Source of the DNA: Aquipluma nitroreducens
GTDB lineage: Bacteria; Bacteroidota; Bacteroidia; Bacteroidales; Prolixibacteraceae
Direction: 5' to 3'
Assembly (NCBI RefSeq): GCF_009689585.1
Contig: NZ_AP018694.1
Location: forward strand, 3,425,001-3,489,000
Length of the DNA: 64,000 nt
The stretch's first letter is position 1. Every line of letters starts with the position of its first letter. The position numbers and the translations under genes are program-made. Under the pieces are notes generated by a model. The model did no database searches, was not told the DNA's origin, and saw only the letters and a list, made by a program, of their open reading frames with translations. This document shows positions 54,463 through 63,848 of the stretch, piece by piece.

Positions 54463-55299
54463 TTAATCTAGCTTTATCATATTAAATTGGGCCCCAATAC
54501 CTGGTGCTAAATTCAAAGTTAAAGGAGTTGCAGAGTTGTTTCTAAGGGTCAAAACATCCCCGGCTGCCAAGGGAAAAATGGCTGTTCCAGAAATGTGGCC
54601 ACTGGCCACTAAACAGGTTATATTTGTCGAAGCATCTACAGTTCCATTTACTGCAACAGCAATAGCGCTACCAATTCCGGCAGTAATATTTATTGAATAA
54701 TCAACCTTATAGCTTCCGGCAGTATTAACTGTGATTGTCGTTGTACCTGCTGTATGATTCGTATTTGTCAATGGTCCATTGTTCGAAAAAGGAACATCAG
54801 CTCCTCCTACAACTGTTGCATCTGCGATTGTAGCAAATTCATATACATAACCAAAGTCTGATAATCCAGAGCCGCCTGTAGCTGGTGTACTCCATGTACC
54901 ATCACCTCTTAGATAGGTAGCCGAACTGGCAGTTCCACTGCCCAAGCGTGCTGTTGGTACAGTGCCGCTAGCTAAATTCGAAGCGTTTAAATTCGTTACG
55001 GCAGAGCCATTTACTGCGGGCAGGGCATCTGTGCCATTTATTAGAACTACCCAGGCTGCGCCTGTATAATAATAGAACCCGGTGGCGCCATCTGTTTGAT
55101 ACACTATTAGTCCAGTTGCCGGACTACTGATAGCAGCCCGCTGAGCTGCAGTCATCCGAGGAGTTAATAACCCTTTGGTAGTGCTTGTTACATCAAGCAT
55201 AGCCGAAGCATCAGGTGAAGCTATTCCTACACTAACCTGTGCATTTACGGTTAAAGAGAAAGTGATAATTACCGCTAAAATAACTAGTAGTTTTTTCAT
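54463..55299 (-). CDS. Exported tail-fibre-like protein with C-terminal jelly-roll
   Basis: The 278 residues start with a signal peptide ([18 protein letters not shown]). The first part ([48 protein letters not shown]) is a common Bacteroidota surface-protein opening. The centre ([36 protein letters not shown]) closely resembles phage tail-fibre repeats. The C-terminal ~130 residues are beta-rich ([23 protein letters not shown] ... [21 protein letters not shown]) and look like a BclA/C1q/TNF-type jelly roll. It is probably a trimeric surface filament; no known function. It sits in the tRNA-flanked segment. Confidence 0.78.
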   Translation of the reverse strand: MKKLLVILAVIITFSLTVNAQVSVGIASPDASAMLDVTSTTKGLLTPRMTAAQRAAISSPATGLIVYQTDGATGFYYYTGAAWVVLINGTDALPAVNGSAVTNLNASNLASGTVPTARLGSGTASSATYLRGDGTWSTPATGGSGLSDFGYVYEFATIADATVVGGADVPFSNNGPLTNTNHTAGTTTITVNTAGSYKVDYSINITAGIGSAIAVAVNGTVDASTNITCLVASGHISGTAIFPLAAGDVLTLRNNSATPLTLNLAPGIGAQFNMIKLD

Positions 55300-55819
55300 G
55301 TTTATAAATTTTAAATTGTATGGTTTATTTTATGCTAATATTATGGTTGAGTGAAGTTCTACTTTAAACACAGTCCTGTAATGATCAATCTCGGAAAAGT
55401 TTGTGGTATTCATCGTTGTGAAAAACAACTAAGTGAAAGGTTGATTTCCCATAGAATGCTTATTAGAGTCTTTGATGGTATAGATGTCTGCAAATTACAA
55501 CATAATATTTAGAAATGAAATGACTTTGCTTGATCATATTCGAAATTTAATTAAATTTTTATCGAAATATTTTTTGAATAGTGAACCAAATTTGGAATTC
55601 GGTTGTGGTTTTGGATGCAGTCTATTGATCTCGACTCGGTAAAACTTATGGAGTTGTTTCTCAGGATCAGACTGTTTGAGTTTATTCGCAAGCTTGATCC
55701 TAATTGTTGATCGACTGCTGAAAAGCCGACAGGTGGTTGGGTGTCATTAGGCAATAAAGTGGCTGAATTCTCTTGAGACAGCTTCCTGCTTATGTATAGA
55801 AAATTATTAAATTCTTTTC
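55300..55819. other. Gene-free stretch
   Basis: About 520 AT-rich bases with no convincing gene. A 67-codon minus-strand frame at 55551-55754 shows no features. A promoter for the fibre-like gene should lie at its left end but I could not identify it. Confidence 0.4.
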
Positions 55820-55886
55820 AAGGTTGGAGTTACGAGTTCCCAGCCTGCCAGAAGGCTTGTCAGGCGGGGAGTCTCGTTTCTCGCTC
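55820..55886 (+). pseudogene. tRNA-Gly(GCC) 3' remnant interrupted in the T-loop
   Basis: AAGGTTGGAGTTACGAGTTC (55820-55839) matches the tRNA-Gly segment AAGGTCGGGGTCGCGAGTTC with four changes. It is followed by a 29-base palindromic insert and then GAGTCTCGTTTCTCGCTC (55869-55886), identical to the tRNA 3' end. The 5' half of the tRNA is missing. The part beyond the insert is almost unchanged, while the part before it is degenerate. Confidence 0.8.
55840..55868. repeat. CCTGCC...CAGGCGGG palindrome inserted in tRNA remnant
   Basis: The insert contains CCTGCCA and TGTCAGG as imperfect arms around AGAAGGCTT, with a GCGGG tail, and resembles 47749-47774. It sits exactly in what was the T-loop. 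Confidence 0.65.
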
Positions 55887-55928
55887 AAAAAAAAAGCACT
55901 TCAGGAAACTGAGGTGCTTTTTGCATTT
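55869..55928. repeat. 60-bp direct repeat, copy B (tRNA-Gly 3' end plus terminator)
   Basis: Matches 51028-51087 at 59 of 60 positions, including the complete terminator hairpin. Confidence 0.85.
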
Positions 55929-55938
55929 TGATAATCGT

Positions 55939-56547
55939 TTATTTGTCGATGTAATACCGCACCATCGGCCTGTTTTTCGATGTGCTGTCCACAATCTGAA
56001 ATCCGGCATCTTCAAACGATCGGAATAATCCAATCCAGGCAAATGAATCTGCCAGTTTTTCCTGAGTTGGGATGGTTGGGTAGGCTTCAATGATTCCAAT
56101 TTTTTCTTTTCGGGCATATTCAATAATTCCTTTTAAAAGTTGAACCGAAACACCCTGTCGCCTGAAATTTTTGTCAACTAAAAAACACGGAATTGACCAA
56201 ACAGGTTGGTCATCAATTCGTTTGTGAACGCGCGATTTCTCTAGTTTTAAAAAGTCTTCACGTGGGGCAAAAGCACACCAGGCAATGGGCAAATCTTCAT
56301 AAAATCCAAGAATTCCGACTGGTTTGCCTGCCCAAACCAGCTCTTTCATCGCCAATTTGTTGCCGTCGTTTTCTTTCCCTTCCTGAAAATCTTGTTTCCG
56401 AAGTCGGGGCCACATGCACCAACAATTTCCGCAGGCCCCGCGTTCACCAAAAAGCTGGACAAATTTACCCCAATTCTTTTTGGTTAAAGGCTCGAAAGTG
56501 AGCTGACTTAAAAATTCAGGATCTTTGTACTTCTTCTTCTTTGCCAT
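55939..56547 (-). CDS. GNAT-family N-acetyltransferase
   Basis: The 202 residues show the acetyl-CoA-binding core: PCFLVDKNFRRQGVSVQLLKGIIEYARKEKIGIIEAYP, with RRQGV as the pyrophosphate loop. The N-terminal half has the Cys-rich ERGACGNCWCMWPRL, a motif seen in one subfamily of bacterial GNATs and possibly a metal or substrate site. The substrate is unknown. It lies directly outside the right-hand direct repeat. Confidence 0.87.
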   Translation of the reverse strand: MAKKKKYKDPEFLSQLTFEPLTKKNWGKFVQLFGERGACGNCWCMWPRLRKQDFQEGKENDGNKLAMKELVWAGKPVGILGFYEDLPIAWCAFAPREDFLKLEKSRVHKRIDDQPVWSIPCFLVDKNFRRQGVSVQLLKGIIEYARKEKIGIIEAYPTIPTQEKLADSFAWIGLFRSFEDAGFQIVDSTSKNRPMVRYYIDK

Positions 56548-56575
56548 ATCTGATTTGTTTCTATCTGACGATACT

Positions 56576-57739
56576 TTAAATATACTTTAACCACCATTTG
56601 TTTTGCCCATCCTTATAGATGCTGTACTTGCGGCATGGATAGTATAAAATAAGGACAACTGCGATCCAAATGATATAGATTGCCCAAAGTTGAAGCCCGC
56701 TTTCTACTCCTTTGGGGCGGCCAAAATTTCCGGAAGCAAAATCCATTTGAGTCCATGAAAATCCCTGAAGGAACATGATTGCGATTAGAAGTGGATGAAC
56801 AATATACCAGTGAATCAGATAAAAGAATAGAGGAACTTTTCCATAAATGGATACAAAATTGGTAAAATTGTTTCTCACCTGATCAGCAAATGCAAGTATT
56901 AAAAACATGATTCCTAAGGTTACTAAGCTATACAGAAGTGATGGTGGGTATTTGGTTACGTTAATAAAAGACAGAAAGGTAAATAAGTTATTCTTCTGTG
57001 ATGTCCACAAACTCAGATCGCCGTAAATGTTGATGAAACGAAGAACTGTAAACAAAACCAATGCACCCAAACCTATTTTTAGAAACGTAGTGCTTCTTTT
57101 GTTATCAGCCAATTCAAACAGTTTTCCCGAAGCAAAACCTACCAACATAATTCCCAGCCATGGAACGGGTGGGTATCCAATAACGAATGTTATTTGAGAG
57201 GTCAAAGGAAATGCTGTGGTTGCAAACAATGGTGATAAAATGGTTTTCAATATAGGAAATCCTTCTAGCGGAATGAATGGAAGTAGATTATGCCCGAACA
57301 TGATGGTTAAGCCTGTTATCCCAATAATTGCAGGAGACAACCTAAGCATAAAACTCAGGATAATAAAACCAAGTCCTATGGCTGCAATCACTTGAAAAAG
57401 CCAGGTGTGAAATCCCAAGTCGAACCAGACTCCAAAGTTGACGAGTGTAAATTCGAGCAGGATCAACCAGAGTCCCCGTTTGATAAGATTTTTTCTACTT
57501 TCTGTCGGTGTATGTCGATTGTTGAATGAAATATAAGCTGACGTTCCTGCAAGGAAAACAAAGATGGGCGCACACAAATAAGTAATCAGTCTGGTGAAAA
57601 ACAACGCCGGGGTGGTCGATGAAAGATCAACCGGATTTTGCGTGATGGAGGTAACATGCATCAGGTCACGAACGTGGTCCAGAACCATTAAAATCATAAC
57701 CAGCCCTCGGGTAAAGTCTATACTGTAAATTCGTTTCAT
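56576..57739 (-). CDS. Heparan-alpha-glucosaminide N-acetyltransferase-like membrane protein (DUF1624)
   Basis: This ~387-residue membrane protein has about ten hydrophobic helices. The N-terminal signature RIYSIDFTRGLVMILMVLDHVRDL with the conserved Asp-His pair is typical of DUF1624/HGSNAT-type acyltransferases, and HWYIVHPLLIAIMF lies near the end. It probably transfers an acyl group across the membrane to a glycan; the acceptor is unknown. I use the ATG at 57739; the frame extends to a TTG at 57799. Confidence 0.82.
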   Translation of the reverse strand: MKRIYSIDFTRGLVMILMVLDHVRDLMHVTSITQNPVDLSSTTPALFFTRLITYLCAPIFVFLAGTSAYISFNNRHTPTESRKNLIKRGLWLILLEFTLVNFGVWFDLGFHTWLFQVIAAIGLGFIILSFMLRLSPAIIGITGLTIMFGHNLLPFIPLEGFPILKTILSPLFATTAFPLTSQITFVIGYPPVPWLGIMLVGFASGKLFELADNKRSTTFLKIGLGALVLFTVLRFINIYGDLSLWTSQKNNLFTFLSFINVTKYPPSLLYSLVTLGIMFLILAFADQVRNNFTNFVSIYGKVPLFFYLIHWYIVHPLLIAIMFLQGFSWTQMDFASGNFGRPKGVESGLQLWAIYIIWIAVVLILYYPCRKYSIYKDGQNKWWLKYI

Positions 57740-57799
57740 TGCAATTTGTTTCGTAAAAGCCAATTGTTTTGCTGATTGGCAATTTAAGGATTTCTGCAA

Positions 57800-57833
57800 T
57801 AAAAAAAGCGTCCGGATTTTGCTCCGAACGCTT
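57800..57833 (-). terminator. Terminator after the aminotransferase gene
   Basis: An 11-base stem (AAGCGTCCGGA with TCCGAACGCTT, one wobble) is followed by a T-run on the minus strand. Confidence 0.8.
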
Positions 57834-57857
57834 CTGTATAGGAATGTTTATGTTTTT

Positions 57858-59084
57858 TTATTCCTGAGTTGCAGCAGCTATTTGCCTCACTTTACTTCCG
57901 GGGTAAACTTTTAGAGCTTCTTCCAGAATTTTTAATGAAGTTGCCAGATCCTCTTTCTTCAGCACGTAAGCAATACGTACTTCGTCTTTGCCGTATCCCG
58001 GAGTGGTATAGAATCCGGTTGCAGGAGCCATGAAAATAGTTTGATTTTCGTATTCAAAGTCGCTCAGTAACCACGCACAGAATTTGTCAGAATCATCAAT
58101 TGGTAGTCGAGCAACGGTGTAGAAAGCCCCCATTGGAATGGGAGAATAGACTCCGTTGATTCGGTTTAATCCGTCAACAAGGAATTTGCGACGTTCAACA
58201 TATTCGTCGTAGATGTCGTGCATGTATTCTTTATTGTTGTCGAGCGAGGCTTCCGCAGCGATTTGTCCAATCAACGGCGGACTTAAACGGGCCTGACAAA
58301 ACTTCATCACGTTTTTCTTCAGTGCTTTGTTTTTGGTAATTAGAGCGCCAATGCGGATTCCACATTCGCTGTATCGTTTCGAAACAGAGTCTATCAGTAC
58401 TACATTTTGCTCAATTCCTTTCAGATGGAACGCTGAAATATAGGGTGCTCCGGTATAGCAAAATTCGCGATATACCTCGTCGGAGAATAAATACAAATCG
58501 TATTTTTTGATCAGGTCACGAATCTGGTTCATTTCACTGCGGTTATACAAATAGCCTGTTGGGTTATTCGGGTTGCAGATCATGATTCCTTTTGTTCGTG
58601 GAGAAATCAGTTTTTCGAATTCGGCAACAGGCGGAAGCGCAAAACCTTCGTCAATTTTAGATGGAATAGATTTGATGACAGCGCCCGCCAGAATAGCGAA
58701 AGCAGTGTAATTGGCATAGGCTGGTTCAGGAACGATAATTTCATCACCCGGATCGAGACAGGCCAGGAACGCAAAAGTTACCGCTTCAGATCCTCCGGTA
58801 GTGATGATTATATCGTCGGCTGTAACATCAATATTAAATGTGTGATAGTACGCCGCAAGCTTTTCGCGGAATGATTTGATTCCTTCACTGGGAGAATACT
58901 CCAAAATTTTACGGTCAATATTGCGTATCGCGTCGATTGCGTTTTGTGGTGTAGGCAAATCAGGTTGACCAATATTTAGGTGAAATACCTTTTTGCCCTT
59001 TTCTTTGGCTTTGTCGGCCAAAGGAACCAGTTTCCGGATGGGGGAGTCTGGCATCAAATTACCACGTTCCGATGTATTTGGCAT
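57858..59084 (-). CDS. PLP-dependent aminotransferase (class I/II, AspC-like)
   Basis: This 408-residue fold-type I aminotransferase contains LNIGQPDLPTP, the PLP-binding TTGGSEAV, ICNPNNPTGYL with the aromatic-stacking Asn, FSDEVYREF and the Schiff-base Lys236 in DSVSKRYSECGIRIGAL. Its specificity (aspartate, aromatic or other) cannot be read from the sequence. A TATATTTG element lies 30 bases upstream. Alanine dehydrogenase is divergent next door, hinting at shared amino-acid metabolism. Confidence 0.92.
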   Translation of the reverse strand: MPNTSERGNLMPDSPIRKLVPLADKAKEKGKKVFHLNIGQPDLPTPQNAIDAIRNIDRKILEYSPSEGIKSFREKLAAYYHTFNIDVTADDIIITTGGSEAVTFAFLACLDPGDEIIVPEPAYANYTAFAILAGAVIKSIPSKIDEGFALPPVAEFEKLISPRTKGIMICNPNNPTGYLYNRSEMNQIRDLIKKYDLYLFSDEVYREFCYTGAPYISAFHLKGIEQNVVLIDSVSKRYSECGIRIGALITKNKALKKNVMKFCQARLSPPLIGQIAAEASLDNNKEYMHDIYDEYVERRKFLVDGLNRINGVYSPIPMGAFYTVARLPIDDSDKFCAWLLSDFEYENQTIFMAPATGFYTTPGYGKDEVRIAYVLKKEDLATSLKILEEALKVYPGSKVRQIAAATQE

Positions 59085-59113
59085 GTTTTAATATAAAATT
59101 AGCAGTAAGCCGG

Positions 59114-59121
59114 CAAATATA
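59114..59121 (-). promoter_or_regulatory. Candidate -7 element for the aminotransferase gene
   Basis: The minus strand reads TATATTTG, with TTTT 19 bases further upstream, 30 bases before the ATG. Confidence 0.5.
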
Positions 59122-59305
59122 CGATTATCAAATCTAAATTAAAATTTTAGGTTTTTATTTAATCCGAAATATTAACGGCAGATTAACTTTCATATTTCCA
59201 GTGTATTTGTTTATTTGGTTTTAATTTGATTATAATTTGTATGACAACTCTTAAAACTGACAATTTTTATTGTATTTTATCATGTTTTTGATACGTTGAA
59301 TAGGC

Positions 59306-59313
59306 TACTTTTG
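59306..59313 (+). promoter_or_regulatory. Candidate -7 element for ald
   Basis: TACTTTTG matches TAnnTTTG, 29 bases before the ald ATG. A TTTG lies only 15 bases upstream of it, shorter than the usual 19. Confidence 0.45.
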
Positions 59314-59342
59314 AGCTCATACAAAACATTAAATCTACGACG

Positions 59343-60455
59343 ATGATTATAGGAGTGCCAAAAGAAATTAAGAACAACGAGAACCGCGTTGCTTTAACAC
59401 CAGCAGGTGTAGCCGAAATGATTAAAAGTGGTCATACAGTTTATGTGCAGGCAACTGCCGGAATGGGTAGTGGATTTAGCGATGAAGATTATATTCATGC
59501 AGGTGCAACGATGCTTCCAACAATCGAAGAAGTATATGCCATTGCTGAAATGATTATCAAAGTGAAAGAACCTATTGAGTCAGAGTACAAGCTGATAAAA
59601 GAAGGTCAGATTTTATTTACTTATTTCCATTTTGCTTCAAACAAACCATTAACTGATGCAATGATTGGAAGTAAAGCTATTTGTTTGGCTTACGAAACAG
59701 TTGAAATGCCTGATCGTTCGTTGCCTTTGCTGGTTCCTATGTCGGAAGTGGCTGGTCGTATGTCGATTCAGGAAGGAGCAAAATACCTGGAAAAAACTTA
59801 CGGCGGTTACGGCGTATTGCTGGGCGGCGTTCCCGGAGTTCCACCTGCTAAAGTATTGATTATTGGTGGTGGAATTGTCGGAACCGAAGCTGCTAAAATG
59901 GCCGGTGGTTTAGGCGCTGATGTCACAATTATCGATGTTAGCCTGAAGCGTTTACGTTACCTTGACGATATTATGCCAGCGAACGTAAAAACATTGATGA
60001 GCAACGAATACAACATCCGCGAGATGGTTCGTAATGCCGATGTGATTATTGGTGCGGTTTTAATTCCTGGCGCTGTTGCTCCAAAATTGGTTACCCGCGA
60101 TATGATCCCAACGATGAAACCTGGAACGGTAATGGTTGACGTAGCAGTTGATCAGGGCGGTTGTTTCGAAACAACTGTTGCTACAACCCACGATCATCCA
60201 ACTTTTGTAATTGATCATGTTATTCACTATTGTGTAGCCAATATGCCGGGCGCTGTGCCACGCACATCAACTCTGGCTTTGACAAACGCTACACTTCCAT
60301 ATGCTATACAGATTGCTAACAAGGGGTGGAAGAAAGCCTGTGTGGATAGTGAACCATTGAAAAAGGGGTTGAATGTTGTTAATGGGAAAGTCGTTTTCGA
60401 AGGAGTAGCTGAAGCTTTCGGACTTCCTTATCAAGACGTTCAAACAGTACTCTAA
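59343..60455 (+). CDS. ald: Alanine dehydrogenase
   Basis: The enzyme interconverts L-alanine and pyruvate plus ammonia with NAD(H). The 370 residues match over full length: [23 protein letters not shown] at the start with the substrate Arg, VKVKEP-type [29 protein letters not shown], the Rossmann [26 protein letters not shown], and [45 protein letters not shown]. It is monocistronic, with its own terminator. Confidence 0.95.
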   Translation: MIIGVPKEIKNNENRVALTPAGVAEMIKSGHTVYVQATAGMGSGFSDEDYIHAGATMLPTIEEVYAIAEMIIKVKEPIESEYKLIKEGQILFTYFHFASNKPLTDAMIGSKAICLAYETVEMPDRSLPLLVPMSEVAGRMSIQEGAKYLEKTYGGYGVLLGGVPGVPPAKVLIIGGGIVGTEAAKMAGGLGADVTIIDVSLKRLRYLDDIMPANVKTLMSNEYNIREMVRNADVIIGAVLIPGAVAPKLVTRDMIPTMKPGTVMVDVAVDQGGCFETTVATTHDHPTFVIDHVIHYCVANMPGAVPRTSTLALTNATLPYAIQIANKGWKKACVDSEPLKKGLNVVNGKVVFEGVAEAFGLPYQDVQTVL

Positions 60456-60514
60456 ATCCTGAAAACCCCTGTAAAGTGGGGTTGTTCTTTTTATCGAAAT
60501 TTTTCAAATCATAG

Positions 60515-60547
60515 AAAAGGTCGGAACAATCAATTCCGGCCTTTTTT
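60515..60547 (+). terminator. Terminator after ald
   Basis: Twelve-base stem AAAAGGTCGGAA/TTCCGGCCTTTT with one wobble, then TTTTT. Confidence 0.85.
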
Positions 60548-60568
60548 CATTTTCACCTGAAGGTTTTA

Positions 60569-60599
60569 TTCGGTCAACGAAGTAATTTTTCTATTTTTG
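60569..60599 (+). promoter_or_regulatory. Promoter of valS
   Basis: TTCG (60569-60572), 19 bases, TATTTTTG (60592-60599). Good match to TTTG-N19-TAnnTTTG, with a ~45-base leader to the ATG. Confidence 0.6.
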
Positions 60600-60648
60600 C
60601 ACCTTCGTTTAAATAGATAATCAGGAAATACTCAATAAAATACAAATC

Positions 60649-63600
60649 ATGGATATCCCCAGCAAGTACAATCCCGCCGAAGTTGAAGACAAATGGTACA
60701 AGTACTGGATGGAAAATAAGTTTTTCCATTCCGAACCCGACGAACGTGAACCTTATACCATCGTCATTCCACCACCAAATGTCACTGGCGTACTGCACAT
60801 GGGGCATATGCTCAACAATACCATTCAGGATATCTTAACCCGTCGTGCCCGAATGCTTGGGAAAAATGCATGCTGGGTGCCTGGAACCGACCATGCCTCC
60901 ATTGCTACCGAAGCGCGTGTGGTGAATAAATTGAAGAATGAAGGAATTTCGAAATTCGATTTGAGCCGAGACGTATTTCTGGAACATGCCTGGGAATGGA
61001 CCAACAAACATGGTGGTATCATTCTGGAGCAGTTGAAAAAACTGGGGGCTTCATGCGATTGGGATCGCACTGCCTTCACCATGGACGATGTTCGCAGCGA
61101 ATCGGTTATCAAAACTTTTGTTGATTTGTACGACAAAGGTCTGATCTATCGCGGTGTTCGAATGGTGAACTGGGATCCTGCTGCAAAAACTGCGTTGTCA
61201 GACGAAGAGGTGATTTACCGCGAAATGCAATCAAAACTCTATTACCTGAAATATAGGATAGCCCCCTCTGACTCCCCCGAGGGGGAGGAGAAGAAACCCC
61301 AATACAAGACTGCAAGAAAATCTGAGTATGAACTGTTGAAGAAGAATGCCAAAGAATTACGTCGATTTTCAACTGAAGCTGAAGGAGTTTTATGGGAAGC
61401 TTTAAGAGGAACCCAATTAGGAGAAAAATTCAGGAGACAACATATAATAAATGACATCATTGTTGATTTTATTTGCCTTTCAAAAAACCTTGTAATTGAA
61501 GTTGACGGAGGGTATCACAATACAAGAGAAATTCAGGACTTGGATAAAATCAAAACTGAAATTCTGAATGATCTAGGATATACAGTCATTCGTTTTACAA
61601 ACGAAGAAGTTCTTGTAAATACTGATAAAGTTGTACAATCTATCCAAGATGCGTTAAAAAGCTCCCCCACTGGGGGAGCTGAGGGGGCTGGGCTTTATGT
61701 GACCATTGCAACTACCCGTCCTGAAACGATTCTGGGCGATACCGCCGTTTGTGTGAATCCAAACGATCCACGTTTCACACACCTGAAAGGCAAACGGGTG
61801 CTGGTTCCGCTGATCAACCGCTCCATCCCAATTATTGAAGACGAATATGTGGATATGGAGTTTGGTACCGGCTGTTTGAAAATTACTCCGGCTCATGATG
61901 TGAACGACTATGAAATTGGGTTGCGATTCAATCTTCCAAGTATCGACATTTTTAACGATGATGGTACTCTGAGCGAAAAAGCCGGAATGTATATTGGCGA
62001 AGATCGGTTTGCTGTTCGCGAAAAAATCATGGTCGATCTGGAAGCCGCCGGAAATGTGGCTAAAGTGGAAGATTACAACAATAAAGTGGGTTATTCGGAG
62101 CGCACTCATGTGCCAATTGAACCAAAATTATCAGCCCAGTGGTTCCTGAAAATGGAACCTTTGATAAAACCGGCAACTGAGAATGTGTTGAACGATACCA
62201 TTCAGTTTTATCCGCCGAAATTTAAAAATACTTACCGTCACTGGATGGAAAACATCAAAGACTGGTGCATCAGCCGTCAGTTGTGGTGGGGACACCGGAT
62301 TCCGGTTTATTACTTGGCAGATGGAGGTTTTGTAGTTGCTGATTCCGACGAAAAAGCATTGGCTTTGGCTCAGGCAAAAACCGGAAATACCAGCCTAAAA
62401 ATGACAGACCTGCATCAGGATGAAGATGTACTTGATACCTGGTTCTCAAGCTGGTTGTGGCCAATTTCTGTATTCGACGGCATCAATAAACCCGACAACA
62501 AGGAAATCAACTATTACTATCCAACCAACGATTTGGTAACTGGTCCGGATATCATTTTCTTCTGGGTAGCTCGTATGATTATTGCGGGTTACGAATACCG
62601 CGATCTGTTCCCATTCAAAAATGTATATTTCACCGGAATGGTGCGTGACAAGCTGCGTCGTAAAATGTCGAAATCGCTGGGTAATTCGCCCGATCCGCTC
62701 GACTTGATTGATACGTATGGAGCCGACGGCGTTCGTGTGGGAATGTTACTTTGTTCACCTGCAGGTGGCGATTTGATGTTCGACGAGAGTTTGCCGCAGC
62801 AAGGCGCCGGTTTTGTAACCAAAATCTGGAATTCTTTCCGATTGGTAAACGGTTGGGAAGTAGACTATAAAATTCCGCAGCCTGAACATTCCAAATTAGC
62901 TATCAGTTGGTTTCACGAAAAATTCAGCCAGATTGTGGAACAAACCGACGATCATTTCGATAAATTCCGCATTTCGGATGCTTTGATGAATGTTTATACA
63001 ACTGTTCGCGACGAGTTCTCCGGATGGTTGCTCGAAATGGTAAAACCAGCATACCAGCAGCCAATCGATGGTAAAACATATGAAGAATTAATTGATATTT
63101 TTGATGAAGTTTTGCGGTTCCTGCATCCGTTTATGCCTTTCGTAAGCGAAGAAGTCTGGCAGTTGCTGAAAGAACGCAAGCAAGGCGATAGCATCACCAT
63201 TAGTTCATGGCCAAAATCGACAGGTTACGACGAAACTTTGATCGCTCAGTTCGAAGATGTAAAAGAAGCCATTGCCGGATTGCGCACCATCCGTACCAAA
63301 AACAACATTCCCAATAAGGATCAACTCGAACTGGCCATAATGGTATGCGACAAAGGTTTTGCTCCTGAATTCAATTCTGTTCTGGTAAAGATGGGTAACC
63401 TGTCTGCACTGAACGTGGTGACAGAAGAAGTAAAACTGGCTGCTTCATTTTTGGTGAAATCGACCACTTTCTTTGTGCCGCTTGGCGGAACAATTGATGT
63501 AGAAGAAGAATTGAAGAAACTTCAGGCTGAATTGGATTACACGAAAGGTTTCCTGAATTCGGTAATGAAGAAGCTGAGCAACGAACGTTTTGTAAGCAGT

Positions 63601-63696
63601 GCTCCTGAAGCAGTGGTTGCCACCGAACGCGCCAAACAGGCTGATGCCGAAGCAAAAATCAAAGTTCTGGAAGAACAGATTGCAGGATTGAAATAA
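60649..63696 (+). CDS. valS: Valyl-tRNA synthetase with in-frame DUF559 nuclease-domain insertion
   Basis: ValRS charges tRNA-Val and edits mischarged threonine. The 1015 residues include the HIGH motif as HMGH (50-53), KMSKS (672-676), the editing-site ATTRPET (354-360), the anticodon-binding domain and a C-terminal coiled coil. Family members in Bacteroidota are ~870 residues, and the ~144-residue excess is all at residues ~205-348, between KLYYLKYRI and [12 protein letters not shown], in the CP1 editing domain. That insert encodes a DUF559 endonuclease-like domain (see the element entry). Frame and all synthetase motifs are intact, so a functional enzyme with an extra domain is likely. The ATG start is clear. 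Confidence 0.95.
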   Translation: MDIPSKYNPAEVEDKWYKYWMENKFFHSEPDEREPYTIVIPPPNVTGVLHMGHMLNNTIQDILTRRARMLGKNACWVPGTDHASIATEARVVNKLKNEGISKFDLSRDVFLEHAWEWTNKHGGIILEQLKKLGASCDWDRTAFTMDDVRSESVIKTFVDLYDKGLIYRGVRMVNWDPAAKTALSDEEVIYREMQSKLYYLKYRIAPSDSPEGEEKKPQYKTARKSEYELLKKNAKELRRFSTEAEGVLWEALRGTQLGEKFRRQHIINDIIVDFICLSKNLVIEVDGGYHNTREIQDLDKIKTEILNDLGYTVIRFTNEEVLVNTDKVVQSIQDALKSSPTGGAEGAGLYVTIATTRPETILGDTAVCVNPNDPRFTHLKGKRVLVPLINRSIPIIEDEYVDMEFGTGCLKITPAHDVNDYEIGLRFNLPSIDIFNDDGTLSEKAGMYIGEDRFAVREKIMVDLEAAGNVAKVEDYNNKVGYSERTHVPIEPKLSAQWFLKMEPLIKPATENVLNDTIQFYPPKFKNTYRHWMENIKDWCISRQLWWGHRIPVYYLADGGFVVADSDEKALALAQAKTGNTSLKMTDLHQDEDVLDTWFSSWLWPISVFDGINKPDNKEINYYYPTNDLVTGPDIIFFWVARMIIAGYEYRDLFPFKNVYFTGMVRDKLRRKMSKSLGNSPDPLDLIDTYGADGVRVGMLLCSPAGGDLMFDESLPQQGAGFVTKIWNSFRLVNGWEVDYKIPQPEHSKLAISWFHEKFSQIVEQTDDHFDKFRISDALMNVYTTVRDEFSGWLLEMVKPAYQQPIDGKTYEELIDIFDEVLRFLHPFMPFVSEEVWQLLKERKQGDSITISSWPKSTGYDETLIAQFEDVKEAIAGLRTIRTKNNIPNKDQLELAIMVCDKGFAPEFNSVLVKMGNLSALNVVTEEVKLAASFLVKSTTFFVPLGGTIDVEEELKKLQAELDYTKGFLNSVMKKLSNERFVSSAPEAVVATERAKQADAEAKIKVLEEQIAGLK
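61260..61287. repeat. Left terminal palindrome of the valS insertion
   Basis: AGCCCCCTC, a short spacer, then CTCCCCC-GA-GGGGGAG. Translated as [10 protein letters not shown] in the ValRS frame. Confidence 0.8.
61661..61689. repeat. Right terminal palindrome of the valS insertion
   Basis: GCTCCCCC-ACT-GGGGGAGC followed by TGAGGGGGCT, inverted relative to the left end. Translated as [11 protein letters not shown] in the ValRS frame. Confidence 0.8.
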
Positions 63697-63721
63697 AGTG
63701 ATATTTGGAATTTAATCGGGG

Positions 63722-63756
63722 AAGGGAATTTTACTATAGGTAAAGTTCCCTTTTAT
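63722..63756 (+). terminator. Terminator after valS
   Basis: Thirteen-base stem AAGGGAATTTTAC/GTAAAGTTCCCTT with one wobble and a TATAG loop, followed by TT. Confidence 0.75.
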
Positions 63757-63788
63757 GTTTTTTAAAGGTTTAACAGACTGAAAAGTTG

Positions 63789-63796
63789 TATATTTG
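63789..63796 (+). promoter_or_regulatory. Candidate -7 element for the ATPase gene
   Basis: TATATTTG, a full match to TAnnTTTG, 53 bases before the ATG. Confidence 0.45.
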
Positions 63797-63848
63797 GATG
63801 TTACCTTGTTAATTTGATTGTTAACATCGAAAAGAAGGAGAAATCTCT
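63797..63848 (+). promoter_or_regulatory. Leader with inverted repeat and Shine-Dalgarno sequence
   Basis: GATGTTA (63797-63803) and TAACATC (63822-63828) form an inverted repeat directly after the -7 element, a possible operator or leader hairpin. AAGGAG at 63835-63840 is a strong Shine-Dalgarno sequence 8 bases before the ATG. Most other genes in this window lack one. Confidence 0.5.

Larger units (their letters stand above)
61260..61689 (+). mobile_element. DUF559-encoding palindrome-bounded element inside valS
   Basis: About 430 bp lie between AGCCCCCTC (61260-61268) and its exact inverse GAGGGGGCT (61681-61689). Just inside, each end has a hairpin: CTCCCCC-GA-GGGGGAG (61272-61287) and GCTCCCCC-ACT-GGGGGAGC (61661-61679). 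The interior, residues ~225-336 of the fusion, has the DUF559 pattern: [18 protein letters not shown], then VDF (Asp273), the VIEVDGG core (Glu284, Asp286), His290, and [12 protein letters not shown]. It has no internal Met and no stop, so it is translated only as part of ValRS unless a TTG near 61336 is used. The interior is visibly more AT-rich than the flanking valS. No clear target duplication. Confidence 0.85.

Noticed and set aside
55551-55754. A 67-residue minus-strand frame left of the tRNA remnant
   Set aside because: No family features and atypical composition in an AT-rich gap; probably not a gene.
61260-61689. The valS insertion as an intein
   Set aside because: The left junction shows no Cys/Ser start, the right no His-Asn end, and no HINT-domain blocks are visible. 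The content is a DUF559 core between palindromes.
61336-61689. DUF559 as an independent gene inside valS
   Set aside because: The frame has no ATG or GTG start and continues without a stop into ValRS. Only a TTG near 61336 could serve, with no supporting signal.
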